DNA of 64,000 nt, taken from assembly GCA_930367215.1 (NCBI GenBank), contig OV884060.1, forward strand, positions 206,029,253-206,093,252. Reading direction: 5' to 3'. Positions 45,215-57,180 of this stretch are shown here, one piece after another. The notes under the pieces were generated by a model. That model was not told the DNA's origin. It did no database searches and saw nothing but the letters and a program-made list of their open reading frames with translations. The position numbers and the translations under genes were made by a program. Position 1 is the first letter of the stretch. Every line of letters starts with the position of its first letter. The DNA comes from Pollenia angustigena. Lineage: Eukaryota; Arthropoda; Insecta; Diptera; Polleniidae.

Positions 45215-45880
45215 TTATTGAGTGAGTGACTGACTCATTCATCATCGTACAGCCTAAACGCCTAAAAGCTAAAGACTTGAAATTTGGACCGGAGGTGGAT
45301 CTCTCCCCAAATCGATCCACTAAGACGGTATTTTTAACAATTCGAATGTTAAGGGGGTCAAAAAGGGTAAATTCGTTAACCTTTTATCTACAAAACTAAA
45401 AGAGATAAAAGAAAACTGTAATACATGTCGTTGTTCTTTTGAAAAATAAGTGGACAGGTGTGTGGTACTTTTTTGAAATTCGGCTCTTTTAGAGTGAAAA
45501 CGGGTAATAACTGAATTTTGGTACGTTTTGGTCAGCCCATCTATCTTTTGATCCAATAAACCTAGAAATAAAGTTTATACCACATTCGAAACTCATCATA
45601 AAAATACAAATACAAGTTTGGTACTTTTTCGAAATTCGAACGTTAGAAGGGTGAAAATCGTAACTATTTTTGGTACTTTTTTACAAAACATTTTGCATTT
45701 TGCAATTTTTGATACTATAATAAGGGAAAAATATAGTACCAAAATGGGAAATACGGTAAATTTAATATCTTTCTTCAGCTTTTTGGTTCTACAACTGGTA
45801 TTTTTTAATTATCGTTGATATTTGACCTCAAAACATAAAATTCAACATGCAATGTCCTGAATAAATGCTTTATATCTCAG
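45215..45880 (+). repeat. GACT-family repeat, uninterrupted copy
   Basis: GAGTGAGTGACTGACTCATT, CATCATCGTACAGCC, GACCGGAGGTGGATCTCTCC, CTACAAAACTAAAAGAGAT, TACTTTTTCGAAATTCGAAC and ACAAAACATTTTGCATTTTG occur in family order with no Helentron-like insertion. It is a useful reference for the interrupted copies. Confidence 0.65.
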
Positions 45881-46008
45881 AAACCACAAAAAATTTCGCG
45901 AAACAGATTTTGGATTTAAAAAGGGGGTATTCAAAATATATATACCCCATACCTTACTCAATTTTTTTTTTAAATGGTCGGTAGGTCAAACCAATTCTAA
46001 GCTGACGA

Positions 46009-46247
46009 ATTGTGATTTTTAGTTAAACTGTTAATTTTTGATATTTTTAGTTAGGCTTGAGTTCATCAAATTTAATTTTCATTAAATTATTTTTACTGAA
46101 GGAAGGAATTTTTTACAACATGAAATTTTATTAAAATTTATTAATAATTTTCTTGGCTGAGCTGGGGCTCGAACCTGGGTTGAATTTACATGTTTCAAGT
46201 ATCACCAGAGTTCTAACCTCTGCACCACTGCGGTGCCTGCCACCCAA
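46009..46247 (-). mobile_element. tRNA-derived SINE, GGTTCGAGCCCC type
   Basis: On the minus strand: an A-box-like TGGTGCAGAGG (46217-46227), an exact GGTTCGAGCCCC B box (46164-46175), then a body (TTTCATGTTGTAAAAAATTC, ATGAACTCAAGCCTAA) shared with 58893-59181 and 56561-56683. Confidence 0.7.
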
Positions 46248-46399
46248 CATTTAAATATCACTCTTTAACCAGTGTACTGGTAGTTCGAAATTTTGCTGTA
46301 ATTATAATTTTTTTTCAATTTATTTACATTTCAGAATATACAAATTTCTTTATCTGGTACCCAAATTTAAAAAGGGAATGGTGGAATTGCTTGCAAAGC

Positions 46400-46742
46400 T
46401 CAATAATAAGAAATATATATTGCCTTGCTTGTCTTCATATGATGACGAGCAACCTTTATACTGGGCATATGCCGTCTATAAATTGCGATATCTCTGAGTT
46501 CGCCGATTGTGTCAAAGGTTCTTCTAATACTTTGGACTATGTAATTAATTGCCTGTAGGTATGATTGCCGCCAGGCGGTTTTGGGCCGTCCCTTTTTTCA
46601 AATTTCTTGGGTGTTGTAAACAAAAGCGCGGTAAACAATTTCTTCAGGTGGTTGTTGAAGTGTGTGCTCTAGCCAGCCAAATTTTCTTCTATGAAGTTCT
46701 ACGTTAATATTACCCATATCGGAACAGATCTTATATAGATGA
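46400..46742 (-). pseudogene. LINE ORF2 C-terminal fragment
   Basis: A minus-strand frame reads LHRRKFGWLEHTLQQPPEEI, then VYNTQEI, a TGA stop, then GRPKTAWRQSYLQAINY. This follows the W.WLGH.LR.PP..I...AL.WN.QG....GRPK..WR pattern common at the end of several LINE clades. It is short and broken; a SINE lies just downstream. Confidence 0.6.
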
Positions 46743-47980
46743 TAATGATAAGAAATGCATTATTTAAATTGAAAACCAACTATGAATTATTTCCTAAAAA
46801 AAGTGTTACATGTGACTTGGCAACATTTTTAAATGCTCCCCTAATTTTTAAGAAGCGTTTAATATTTTACGTTTACAAAAGAACACAAATTTCGGCATTA
46901 AACAACAAAGTACAATTGAAGCCCAGCCGCGAATAACGTTGTAAACGCCACATTTTGCAAAAACTGTTTTTTAGCAGATAACCGTTAACTTTACTCTCTT
47001 ACACAGATTAAACATCAAATCAACCAAAACTATGCACCTTAACGCCTTCAAATTGGCATGCAAAGTGTCAGCCAGTGCAAGAACATTGCATGTTACTAAA
47101 AAAATAATGAAACCGGAATGGGTTTGCAGTGCGGAATAATGTTTTAAAAGCCTTTTGCATAAAATTTTTTATTATCATTATTTTTATTACTAGAAAAAAA
47201 TTTTTTTAAAACAGATAATGCTGCCTGTCAAAAATACGTTTTTTTTGCTCTCCTGGAAAATTATTATTTTGTAACTTAAAACGTTATTCGCGGCTGTGCT
47301 TCAATTATCGCAAGGTAAATTAAATTGCAGGTGTTGGCAAGACTACAACAATCCAAAGCCAACAGAAACAACAGACGTTTTTTGTATTACATTGTTAGTG
47401 TTTACGGCTCGAAACTTGCCACCACCTTTACCGAATTCGCCTTGATCTAGTGCTGCACTCATGCCCCTTTAATTAAAATGAGTGTTGAACATGTAGCATT
47501 TTTTAATTTTAAAGCGAACATCATCAGAAAAGAACGCTTTACACTTTTAAAATAACACATGTTTTTCAGAAAAGAACATAAAAAATAAAATAAAAGGCAG
47601 AATAAATGCATAATTTCACTCAGAAAAGAAAACGCCATAAGATTCAATGGAATTAAATATGTGCTAGTGACTATTTTCACACAACAAGTATAAATTTAGT
47701 TACGTGCTTTTGCTTTAAATAGTACTTGCACTTGAAGTTACGTTCGATTTTCGCTAATAATATGTCTAATTTTTATTATCTGAGAGTAAATATTATTGAT
47801 CAAACAAAAGACCGATTTCGCATTTTTTATTAGTTACGTCGTTTTGCATGTTAGCTTACGATATAATTAATTAATATTTACTTAGTCAAAGTGAACTGTA
47901 AACTGTTACGTCGCCAATTTTGATAAATGTTTTTTCGGAAAATAAATGAATAATTCTTTGCATTTTTTATGCACTCGTAA
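46743..47980. repeat. Degraded repeats
   Basis: 47285-47455 (ACTACAACAATCCAAAGCC, TGTTAGTGTTTACGGCTCG) matches part of the segmental duplication near 4840 and 18450. 47830-47875 (TTAGTTACGTCGTTTTGCAT) matches a terminus of the 23588-24304 element. No gene was seen. Confidence 0.4.
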
Positions 47981-48540
47981 TCAGTGTTCGAAAATAAACA
48001 GTACATTATTAAACGTTCGGCTCACACACCCAGTAACGATATCTATTTTTTAGTGATTGTGTAGACATACACAACCCTTAATACCGTCTGTAACTATTTT
48101 CATGAAAGACCAGAACATTATTATATAATGTTATTATATAATGTTCGGTTCTTCGTTAAAAAAAAAGAACAATTGTAGTGATACTGTAGACAAACATTAT
48201 ATTTTAATGTTCTATAATGTTTTTTTCGTGTGTGTATTTTGTTTTTGTAAAAAATGTTTAGTTTTTTTTTACCAGCCAAAATGGACGAACATTAACGAGC
48301 CGAACCGAACACATTGAAGTTTGTGGATTTTCAAAAACCAACCGAACGGAATTATATGATCACATCTTTTGTTGAGTTTGATAAAAACAGTAATATTTTT
48401 GTGTTCGTAAGATGACTAACAGGGAAACGTTATTTTTTTAATGATTTTCTACACAAACACTATTAGCGTTTATGTTTTTTACAAATCTACTGAACCGAAC
48501 ATTAAGAAACGATATTTAGTGTTTATTTTCGTAATACTTA
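47981..48540. mobile_element. Probable TIR element, GAAAATAAACA ends
   Basis: CAGTGTTCGAAAATAAACAG with AAACGTTCGG is mirrored by CCGAACATTAAGAAACG and TAGTGTTTATTTTCG at the right. The right terminus looks incomplete. Confidence 0.4.
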
Positions 48541-48544
48541 GGAA

Positions 48545-48608
48545 TTTTGGAGTCGGAGTCGCGAGTTTTTGTAGGTAATCCGAATCCAACTCCAACGCCA
48601 CAGCCCTG
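48545..48608 (-). mobile_element. Inverted hAT-like terminus ...CCACAGCCCTG
   Basis: GGAGTCGGAGTCGCG and ACTCCAACGCCACAGCCCTG are the inverse of the CAGGGCTGTGGAGTC termini at 40272 and 43877. Confidence 0.45.
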
Positions 48609-48663
48609 CATTTCATTTAATTATGAATTATGCACTATTCTTTGTAATTATAGTATAGTAGTA

Positions 48664-49078
48664 TATCCTCAATAAAAACTGGAGCTTCGAACGAAGCAGG
48701 TTTGTAAGGGAGAAACATAAAAGTTTCGCTTACCATTGCGCTTACGGAAGACATGAATTTTATACGGCGAGTTCCCACTTTGAAGCAATACATTTTTGAC
48801 ACATAAAGCGCATTATTCAGCGCATATTAAAATTGTTGGATGTAACGATCATCTTGACACACTGAATGTTTTGAAACAGTTATTTTTTAGTATTCTCCCT
48901 TACAAACCTGCTGTGTAGTAAAGAAATGCTATTTTTTTTTTTTTATAAAAGTTGTTGAGAGTTCTTTCACTTACTTTACTGCATTTCGGTATGTCTTATT
49001 GCGTGGCGCATAATTGGGCGCTTATTTTGTAAATGTACCGTTAGTACTTCGCAAAATTATAAAATTTCTTATTGGGTC
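48664..49078 (+). mobile_element. CAATAAAAA MITE, copy 1
   Basis: About 415 bp similar throughout to 52233-52660 (GCAGGTTTGTAAGGGAGAAA, CATTGCGCTTACGGAAGACA, TTCTCCCTTACAAACCTGCT), in the same orientation. The two copies lie either side of the Transib element. Confidence 0.7.
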
Positions 49079-49259
49079 GCTCTTGTTCAACAATACTGTA
49101 TTAACTCAAACAAAGCTTAACAATTTTCGGTCGAAGCAAAACAGTTTTTAATTTCACATAAAATCTGTATGAAAAAATAATTTTTATAAAAAATTATATA
49201 AGTTGGCGCAAAAGGCATCACCCTATCGGAAGATGCTTTAATGTATTTTGCAAACGGCG

Positions 49260-51281
49260 CACAGTGGGTTCAAATACATAGTTTTTGAGGATCAATTCAG
49301 GGAAGCTCTGTTAGGATAGTTTTTCATTATATTTCACCTAATACCAATACAATTTGATAAAACAAACCATTTTTAAGTATATTTCAGTGCAGTTTTATTA
49401 CAAATAAGGGAATTTAAGTTAAAATATTGATAACATATGAGAACCTAAAAATAATTATTTTCGTGATCATGATCACCATCTACTTGATCATCATCGTCAT
49501 TATCGTCATCATCATCATCATCATAATCCTTATTATCATTATCCTCATTATCATTATCCTCATTTTGATCACACAAATTGGTTCTGCTTGGAACTGGAGG
49601 TATTATTAAATCCATTGCCTGCTCTGGCAAACTTTGATCCTTCTTTGGAGGCAACTTTCGCATGCTCGAAATAATTGGGTCAGAGCTTATTAAGAATAAA
49701 TTAAAAACATCTTTAAGGGATTTTTCCCGACTGCACTTTCGTGAATGAAACTCTCTATATTTCTTAAAATCTTTATTCCGAGCTTCTTGCGCTTCTTCCG
49801 ATAATAGCCCAATGGGTAAGGGAGCATTATTAATAATTTCGGCACCGTGTAATAGGTACTTGTGCAAAGTGGGTGGCATATTATACCATGGATATTTTTC
49901 AACAAAAAGTCTGGCTGCAAATATTTGTGCAAATATTTTAAAGTTTTCACTTTGGATTTCATTGCCGCTACAGCTGGATACTACCATAAGTAAAATGTGC
50001 ATTCTTTTTATTAAGTTCAAGTCTATTTTTGTTATTTCTGCTGATTTTTCTTCGTTTTGGAAAAAACGTCTTGCCGTATTGCCATCATTGGTATTTCCGA
50101 AACCAGGCTTAGGTTTGTCAACGATTAAACCCATAGCCTCTTTAAATTGTTCCTGAATTTCTAATTTTGTTTCAGCAACGATTTTTTTTCCAAATCACTT
50201 CTAGCCTGCCACTTTTTTAAAGGCATTTTATATGCAATATGTAAAAGACTTTTAAAGAATCTGATCCAGCCATGAAGAACAGATATACCGAATCTTAAAT
50301 ATTCTGTTTTCACAGGCCTTTTAATCATGGCATCTATATTATTGAAGTTTTTGCTAGTGGCGCCTCATAAGTAACACTTTTGTGTTGACATAGTTCCAGT
50401 TATAGCATTAAGAACCTTTCCATCTATCATTGACAAAATTAAATTGTGCTTCACTTGCATAACTTTACCACCGATTGCGACAGTTGAGCATTTCAAATTT
50501 GCTATTTCTTCTTCCACTCTATTTTTTTCACTAACTGACACATGTGAAGTTTTCTTTATGAACTAGTGGAGGATGGTCGAGGATTTTGCCAAATAACCGT
50601 TTCCTCTAGCATAAGTCTAAGTGGCACAATTGTGGTTAAAAATACCGATGAATCGCTAGCATCTGAGCCATGAAAGGCCTGTTTATATGAACTATGGCCA
50701 GAGCTTCCATCAAACCCCATTTTGTATAATAAATATAATATTTGACTTATGCTCAATAAAATTTTCTTTAAGTTGTATTAGTCGCTCCGCTGTGGGATCA
50801 AGAAGAGCTTGTAAACTTACTTGAACGCAAGTTTCGCTTATTTTAAGGCTCGTTGGCAATGGATAACAATTTTGTTTTTCATTTTGAATATTTGTGTATG
50901 AGGGAAACTTCTCAGGTGCAGACTGTCTAATGATATTGTATTGGTGTCGAGATAGATTAGCTTCTACAAAAACAGGCAATGCTTTTACATTAGACATTTT
51001 CTCAGACGCTAGTGGTTGCTTCGAACTCGCTGCTGATGGTGTATTTTTTGATAGTGACACATTTGTGAATCCACGCAGCATCTTCGATTCTTCTATGTAC
51101 CCTGATGTTCTTAATTTAATCTGTGTAGCATGAGCTAACACTGGCAATGCTGTGGTATCCCTTAAAACCTTTGTTCTTTTATGTTTACTCGATTTATTTG
51201 ACTCGGTAATAGAAATTTCTTTCTACTTTAAATTTCATTTTTTAATTAATCGTCGAAAACTGCGTATTTCAACCCAGTGTG
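49260..51281 (-). mobile_element. Transib (RAG1-related) transposon, 2.0 kb, with target duplications
   Basis: The left end starts CACAGTGGGTTCAAATAC; the right end, inverted, starts CACACTGGGTTGAAATAC, so the termini match with few changes. CGGCG occurs exactly on both sides (49255-49259, 51282-51286). A 5-bp GC-rich duplication and a CACxxTG heptamer are the known signature of Transib elements, whose transposase is homologous to RAG1. The element encodes a transposase in which all main blocks are visible but which is broken by several lesions. It is shorter than the roughly 3 kb usual for the superfamily, mainly because the flanking untranslated parts are short. Confidence 0.85.
49445..51227 (-). 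pseudogene. Transib transposase, RAG1-core-like, broken
   Basis: Blocks in order on the minus strand: KRTKVLRDTT and LPVLAHATQIKLRTSGY; ANLSRHQYNIIRQSAPEKFP; a frameshift near 50755; GFDGSSGHSSYKQ (50709-50711 codes the D that aligns with the first catalytic Asp of RAG1); LEETVIWQNPRPSST; a break near 50560; SMIDGKVLNAITGTMSTQK; a TGA near 50365 in place of a cysteine; LRFGISVLHGWIRFFK; a frameshift near 50190; GLIVDKPKPGFGNTNDGNT; FVEKYPWYNMPPTLHK; LSEEAQEARNKDF (the Glu-rich block aligning with the last catalytic Glu of RAG1); SDPIISSMRKLPPKK. It ends in an Asp/Asn-rich tail from a GAT microsatellite. No clear start codon. I did not locate a convincing second catalytic Asp. Confidence 0.82.
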
Positions 51282-51286
51282 CGGCG

Positions 51287-52232
51287 TTAAAGTTCTGCGT
51301 TGAAATTTGTGAAGTAAGCAAATAAAACATACACGTCAATAAGAAATTGAGCGCAATACTCTTCAAAAGCGTGGATTAATTATTTCGGTTTTTAGAGGGC
51401 TGTATTTCCGGGCCACCTAATCTCTCGTTTTGGTGATTTTCACTGGCCGGCAAGCCAGCAGGATCGCCAGGTTTTAACGTTCGAGACTTTTTTTTTTGGG
51501 GTTTCTTGAAGTCACGAGTCGATGTCAATAAGCCTCAGTGTTTTGAAGGCCTTAAAGAGAATATTCGTCAAAAATGCTGAAACCTTTATCTAGAAGTTCA
51601 GGGAAGTGTGATGGAAAATGTCAAAAATCGGTCATCTATTTTGGCGGCAGTCACTTGCCAAATATACGTCAGAAATAAAGGAACTTATCTTTAGAAGTTT
51701 TTGAAGGACTGATAGAAAATGTCATTAATCGGGCCTGTATGGTCAAAAATTCTGGCGGTGGTCATTTTTTACATTTAATGAAAAAAAAACTTGGTCACAA
51801 ATAGACACAACCCTTGCTTAAGTTTTTCATTTATTAAAACAATTACAGTCAAAGAACATGGGGCGACAACTTTTGCGCCACCTTGTGTAATAAAATAATT
51901 ATTAGAACATTATGATTTGTTTACTTTATTTTGCCGCCGCAGTGCATATGCTGTATTTAAAACACATTTACAATTTTCAGCATTTTGTATTGACCGATTG
52001 AGACATTGTTGTTACGTGTAAGAATATGAGTGTGTAAATCATACATGTATTTGCTGATTCAACATATTGTCTAGATCAATCTTTATTTTAAAAAGAATTT
52101 TCTATTGAAATACAGTCAAGTGTGAGAAAGTATTGAGAAATATTAATTACAGCAAAAATAAATTAGTTATTAACCAGTAAAGTCTTCGCCTACAAAATAA
52201 TGTGTTGAGTAATCAGAAAAACATAAAAGCAC
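51287..52232. other. Unannotated stretch right of the Transib element
   Basis: 51500-51780 has two diverged units around TCTTTAGAAGTTTTTGAAGG and AATCGGTCATC. There is no frame, and no terminus was identified. Confidence 0.35.
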
Positions 52233-52660
52233 TACCCAATAAAAAATGGAGCTTCCAACGAAGCAGGTTTGTAAGGGAGAAACATCAACGTTTCGCTTAC
52301 CATTGCGCTTACGGAAGACATGAATTTTATATGGCGAGTTCCCACTTTGAAGCAATACATTTTTGACACATAAAGCGCATTAATCAGCGCATATAAAAAT
52401 TGTTGAATGTAACGATTAGCCTTACACACTGAATGTTTTGTTACAGTTATTTTTTAGTATTCTCCCTTACAAACCTGCTTCGTAGTAAGGGAATGCCGTA
52501 GCACTTGAAATTTTATTTTTTTTTTTTTTAAAGTTGTTGAGAGTTCTTTCACTTACTTTACTGCATTTTTGTATGTCTTATTGCGTAGCGCATAATTGTG
52601 CGCTTATTTTTTAAATGTACCATAAGTGCTTCGCAAAATGATAAAAATTTTTATTGGGTA
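52233..52660 (+). mobile_element. TACCCAATAAAAA MITE, copy 2
   Basis: The ends TACCCAATAAAAA and TTTTTATTGGGTA are exact 13-bp inverted repeats. The interior is nearly identical to 48664-49078. Partial relatives (TCTTTACTGGGTA, TTTTTACTGGGATC) occur near 52840 and 53045. Confidence 0.75.
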
Positions 52661-53434
52661 CTTACAATTCTACTGAAAGAACTAATGAATTTAACAAGGG
52701 ATGTCCCGAAATGAACGCATTCAATGGGAAGTCATTATTGGTTTACCCACATACATCCAGAAAAAAGTAAGAAGTTGTTATAGAAATAGCTATCGAATAA
52801 AGCTACTAAATAATGAGTGAAGTAAGCGAAGTCTTTACTGGGTAGAATAACGTAGAAATTTATTATGTAGAAAGTTAATAATTTTAGGGACACAAGGTTT
52901 TAAAGATTATGAAACAAGTAATAACAAAGGAAGCTTTGATATTTTTGTTGTTGTTTTGCGTAATATGTACTGTCATAACAGTACAGAAGTACCTGTTATA
53001 ACAGATTTATAAATAATGAGTGAAAAAGTAAGCGAAGTTTTTACTGGGATCTTTGTGTAAGTTTTTGCATTTATAATGGAATAAAGGAAAAGATTTCCCA
53101 AATTTTCTGATATTTTTTAGTACTTTTCAACTTTAATTTTAAAATTTATTTTATTACTCCTTCAAATGAAAAAACAACATTTTTTCCTTTTATAGAAATC
53201 GAAAAAAGTAGTTATGGAAGGCCAATATTAATAAACTTCGAAAAATCTGTTAGTTTGAATGGTGCTACAACTCATGTGAGGTATGTTGATGACGATAATT
53301 TCAGAGTTTCACTCTAGATCACAAATATTTTTAAAATATCACGATTACAAAAAAAACAAAATTTTTAAAAGTTCCATATTTTCAAATATTAAAATTTGTT
53401 AAAGGTATCGAGTGCTTTAATGAAAAGTACTTAT
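52661..53434. other. Unannotated stretch
   Basis: AT-rich DNA with the two TACTGGG fragments just mentioned. It contains no supported gene. Confidence 0.35.
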
Positions 53435-55795
53435 TAGGGTATTCATTCGGTTAACCGTCAATCGGTTAACCGATTAATTACTACCCGATTAACTGATCGG
53501 TTAATTTCATATTGGCTTTTTTCGATTAACGATTAAACCGGTTAATTTCAGTCGATTAACCGATTAACCGTTGTAACAAATATTTCAATATTTTGTAGTA
53601 TTATAACATATTCGGGCATGTTCTACAAATCTAAATGAAGTGGATTTAAAATCGCACAAATTTTAAAAACGAGCCTGTAAGAAAATTTATTAAAATATTC
53701 GCTTTTATATACACTAGTGTTCGCCTAATGGTCAAAATTCGACCATAATTTTTTTTGTAAATATGAAGAAAACATAATTCATCTAAGTACATACATATGT
53801 ATGTATGAATTTACTTGTTTCGAGCATTTATTTTTCCTTTAAAGTGGATCGATTTGGCGAGGGACCAACCTCCGGTTCATATTTTATCTTCTACGTGAGT
53901 CTCCTTTATATATTGTCATCCACTACCAGATGATGAACGAAAAAGTACCAAAAAGCTCCCCTTACATGTTCTTATTAACCCAGTTTAATGTATAACTTTA
54001 TCTTTATAGGTCGAATATTAACGAAAATTCAAAAAGTTCCAGATGAAAAACCAAAAAATACCAGCATTTAGTTTCCCATATTCCCCTTTTTTCTCCCCAT
54101 ACAGGTTCGGTTGACAAGCAAAGGAAGAAAGTGTTCTTAACTGTTTTGCCTGGTCTGATTTATATAGTCGAAATATTCAAAAACCGGTTTCTGAAAATTG
54201 TCGAATGATCGATCCCCCTAATTTTTTATTATTTGATAATTGAAAATAAATTTTTATTTATTTATTTTGCATTTGTGTTAGTAACAATTTTGAACGCTTA
54301 TAACTCTGAAATTATTGAACAGATTTAAATAAAATATACATTGTGCACTTCTTTGAGTAAATACCTCTTAAATGGTGTATATTTTGTTCAAATCGGTGGA
54401 CATACAGGAGGAGGAAAGTGTTCTTAATTGTTTTGCCTTAGCCGATTTATATACTATAGATACTTCATACTTTGAGTACCAAATATCTTTATAAGAACCA
54501 CTGTTGAAAACAGGAAAAACTACAGTAATTTTGCAAATAATTGAGTTCAAAATCTCGTTCGATTTCAATTCCAATTCATTTCGATTTCTTATACAAACAA
54601 AGAAGGTGTTCAGTGACCTTCATTTTAACCCATTTTCCGCCGACCGGTGACTAAAATTACAATGTTTTTAAATTTTTTTTATTTTTTTCATCGATCAGCA
54701 GGAATGTGGCGAAAAATGGAATAAATGTTTGATTGTCAACACCTTTTTTGTTTCACGCTTCTCATACACATCTTCTCATATCAGTCTTTTTACAGAATCA
54801 ACCGAAACAATTAGAAGTGTTAAAAATTTTAAGAAACTCTAATGGCATAATGGAGTATTTTATATGTTAAGAGAAATCCTAGAAAAAGACTGAGAAATTA
54901 GATCTACGATAAGTAAAGAATTTTTTCCAAGTCAAGTTTTGTCAAAACTAAAGAAAATAATCGCTTTAATCCTAAATATTGTAACCAAATTACTTTTCTA
55001 AAAGATTATTGTATAAGATCTTTATTGAAAAAACTTATAACTAATAAATTTATCTCAGTTTATTTACATATTTGGGGGATTCACAAAGTAGTCATAAAGT
55101 ATTATGTCTTAAAATAATTACAAGAAATATACATCGTCGGCTTAATACGTAAACCGGCTACATCCACTTTTTATGTTAATTGAGATGTTGATGCCGTGTG
55201 AAAGAAAAAGATAGTTTTTCTCCTATTTAAGTCTTGAAGTGTGTAAAACTAACTGGATTTTTAATTTTCTATCAAGCTTCTAATAGGGAAAATAAAAAGT
55301 TGTTTGTCTCTCCAGTAAAATGTGCTGAAAGTGAGTTAGCAGGTTTGCATATTAAGCCAACGATATGACTGCTTTGGGGTAACGCTTATAATTTAGATTT
55401 CATTAAATGTAAATTAAATAAAAAGCATTAAAATTTTTATTTTTACTTTTTTTAAACAATTGTAAAATATTATTTAGGATATTAAGACGATATGATTTGA
55501 TAGCACACCTTGTGTATTAATTGAAAAATTAATTACATATTAATGAATTGTTTTTTTGTTTGCTCTTTTTTAATTCAAGAATTATTATTTTTTTTTTACT
55601 AATAAACTTTAAATAATTAACAATTAATGCATTTTTATATATTGAAATCACTTAATTTATAAAAAGAAACTTGATTAATCGGTTAACCGATAAAATACAT
55701 AGTTAACCGATTATTATCCGATTAAACCAAAACCGCGGTTAATTAATCGAGCGATTAACCGATTAAAGCAAAAGGTCGATTAAATGAATACCCTA
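53435..55795. mobile_element. hAT-type element with GGTTAACCGATTAA arms, 2.36 kb
   Basis: The ends TAGGGTATTCATTC and TTAAATGAATACCCTA are inverted repeats. GTACTTAT is exact on both sides (53427-53434, 55796-55803). Both subterminal arms (to about 53580 and from about 55672) are dense with CGGTTAACCGATTAA words in both orientations. The interior carries repeats shared with 57031-57180 (GTTCGCCTAATGGTCAAAAT) and 58190-58310 (TTGAACGCTTATAACTC). No transposase frame survives. Confidence 0.85.
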
Positions 55796-55934
55796 GTACT
55801 TATAGTATAGAGTGTTTTAAAAATTTTGAAATCCAAAGAGTCCCATGCTCGAAAAGGGTTAATTTTGTATATTTTATACACAATACAACTTGTTAAGTTT
55901 GCCTTCGTTACACTTCGGGACAGTTTTTTGACCA

Positions 55935-56440
55935 AATGAATTTGACACCTAATCTTTATGTAAAATTTTCCGCTGAGCCCTAATATTTTTTTGAGATAAT
56001 AACCGTTATTTGTGTTTTTTTTTAAAAAAGATGATGTGACTGAAATGCAAATTTCTTCAAAAATTTTAAGCGGATTTTGTATTTCTTTCTTTTAAGTGAA
56101 AGGTTTTAAAATTTATAAAATAACCATGGGTCGTTTGTAAAGATGAGTCAATAAATGGCTGAGTAATAGTGGACAAAATTTCAAACTTGATTATACATTT
56201 GATGATTTTTTGTAATTTTGCTTTTTTAAAGTTATTTTTTTTTTAAATCAAAAAATAAATTTTATGTTTTGTCACTTACGACATTAGGCTATTTCAATAC
56301 GAACATTTTGTGCCCAACAGGATCCAGATCGGTGCAAAAATGACAAAGTTACAGAAGATTAATTGAATTAACCCACTTTTCCATTTGTATAAAATCAAAG
56401 AAAATACAACAAATAAATATACAAAGCTAAATTTTTAGCT
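55935..56440. repeat. Dispersed repeat, two parts
   Basis: 55935-56240 is the inverse of 41040-41360 and 56290-56430 is a direct copy of 39978-40110 (CAACAGGATCCAGATCGGTG). Relative orientation of the parts differs between the two loci. Confidence 0.55.
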
Positions 56441-56560
56441 TGAACTTAAATGATTTTCAGGAGTGCAATTTATATTGAAGCCATGGTATGCTATGACCTC
56501 AGTGATTTCTGGTATTACAAAACATAAACTTTAATACAGCGGAGCAATAAGTTTTAGCGT

Positions 56561-56683
56561 TTTCTTCATAAAAATAATTTAATGATAAATTAAATTTCAT
56601 GAACTTAAGCCTAATTAAAAATATTAAAAATTTGGATTAAAAACCATAAATAGTTCAACAAAATAACCACAATACTAATTATT
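56561..56683 (+). mobile_element. SINE body, 5'-truncated copy
   Basis: 123 bp starting TTTCTTCATAAAAATAATTT almost identical to the 3' body of the SINE at 58893-59181 (59059-59181), without a tRNA-like head. Confidence 0.7.
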
Positions 56684-57180
56684 CTTAAAGCTAAGGCACG
56701 AGCTCTATGTGTACATTTGAGGGGTATAGAATCAAAGACTGCAAAGTCCACTTTTTTCACAAACGTAACTAAAAATGCCATTTAGTTGTATTTAATGAAT
56801 GCTTCCAATTAGTGAATATTACATTACCAGAAACACTTTTATCACATAAAAAAGTATGTTCAAAAATTAAGAATTGATGCAAAAACGGCAATGTCCATTG
56901 GACATTGTCGTTTTTGCAATGATCACAGTTTGTTAAGCTCTTTTTCTCTCAACCATTTTCGAAAATGCAGGCTATTTTTTTTATTTTTTTTCCTTTTTGC
57001 AAAACAAAACTAAAAAGAAATTAAAAATACTAGTGTTCGCCTAATGGTCAAAATTCGACCATACATTGTACATTTGAAGAAAACACTACATCTAAGTATA
57101 TACGAATTAACATGTTTTGAGAATTAATTTTTTTACATCTTAGTGGATCGATTTGGAAAAGGACCAACCTCTGGTTCATA

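Noticed and set aside
49427..49609. Plus-strand frame of almost only Ile/Ile-Thr
   Set aside because: It is the antisense of the GAT microsatellite in the Transib transposase tail.
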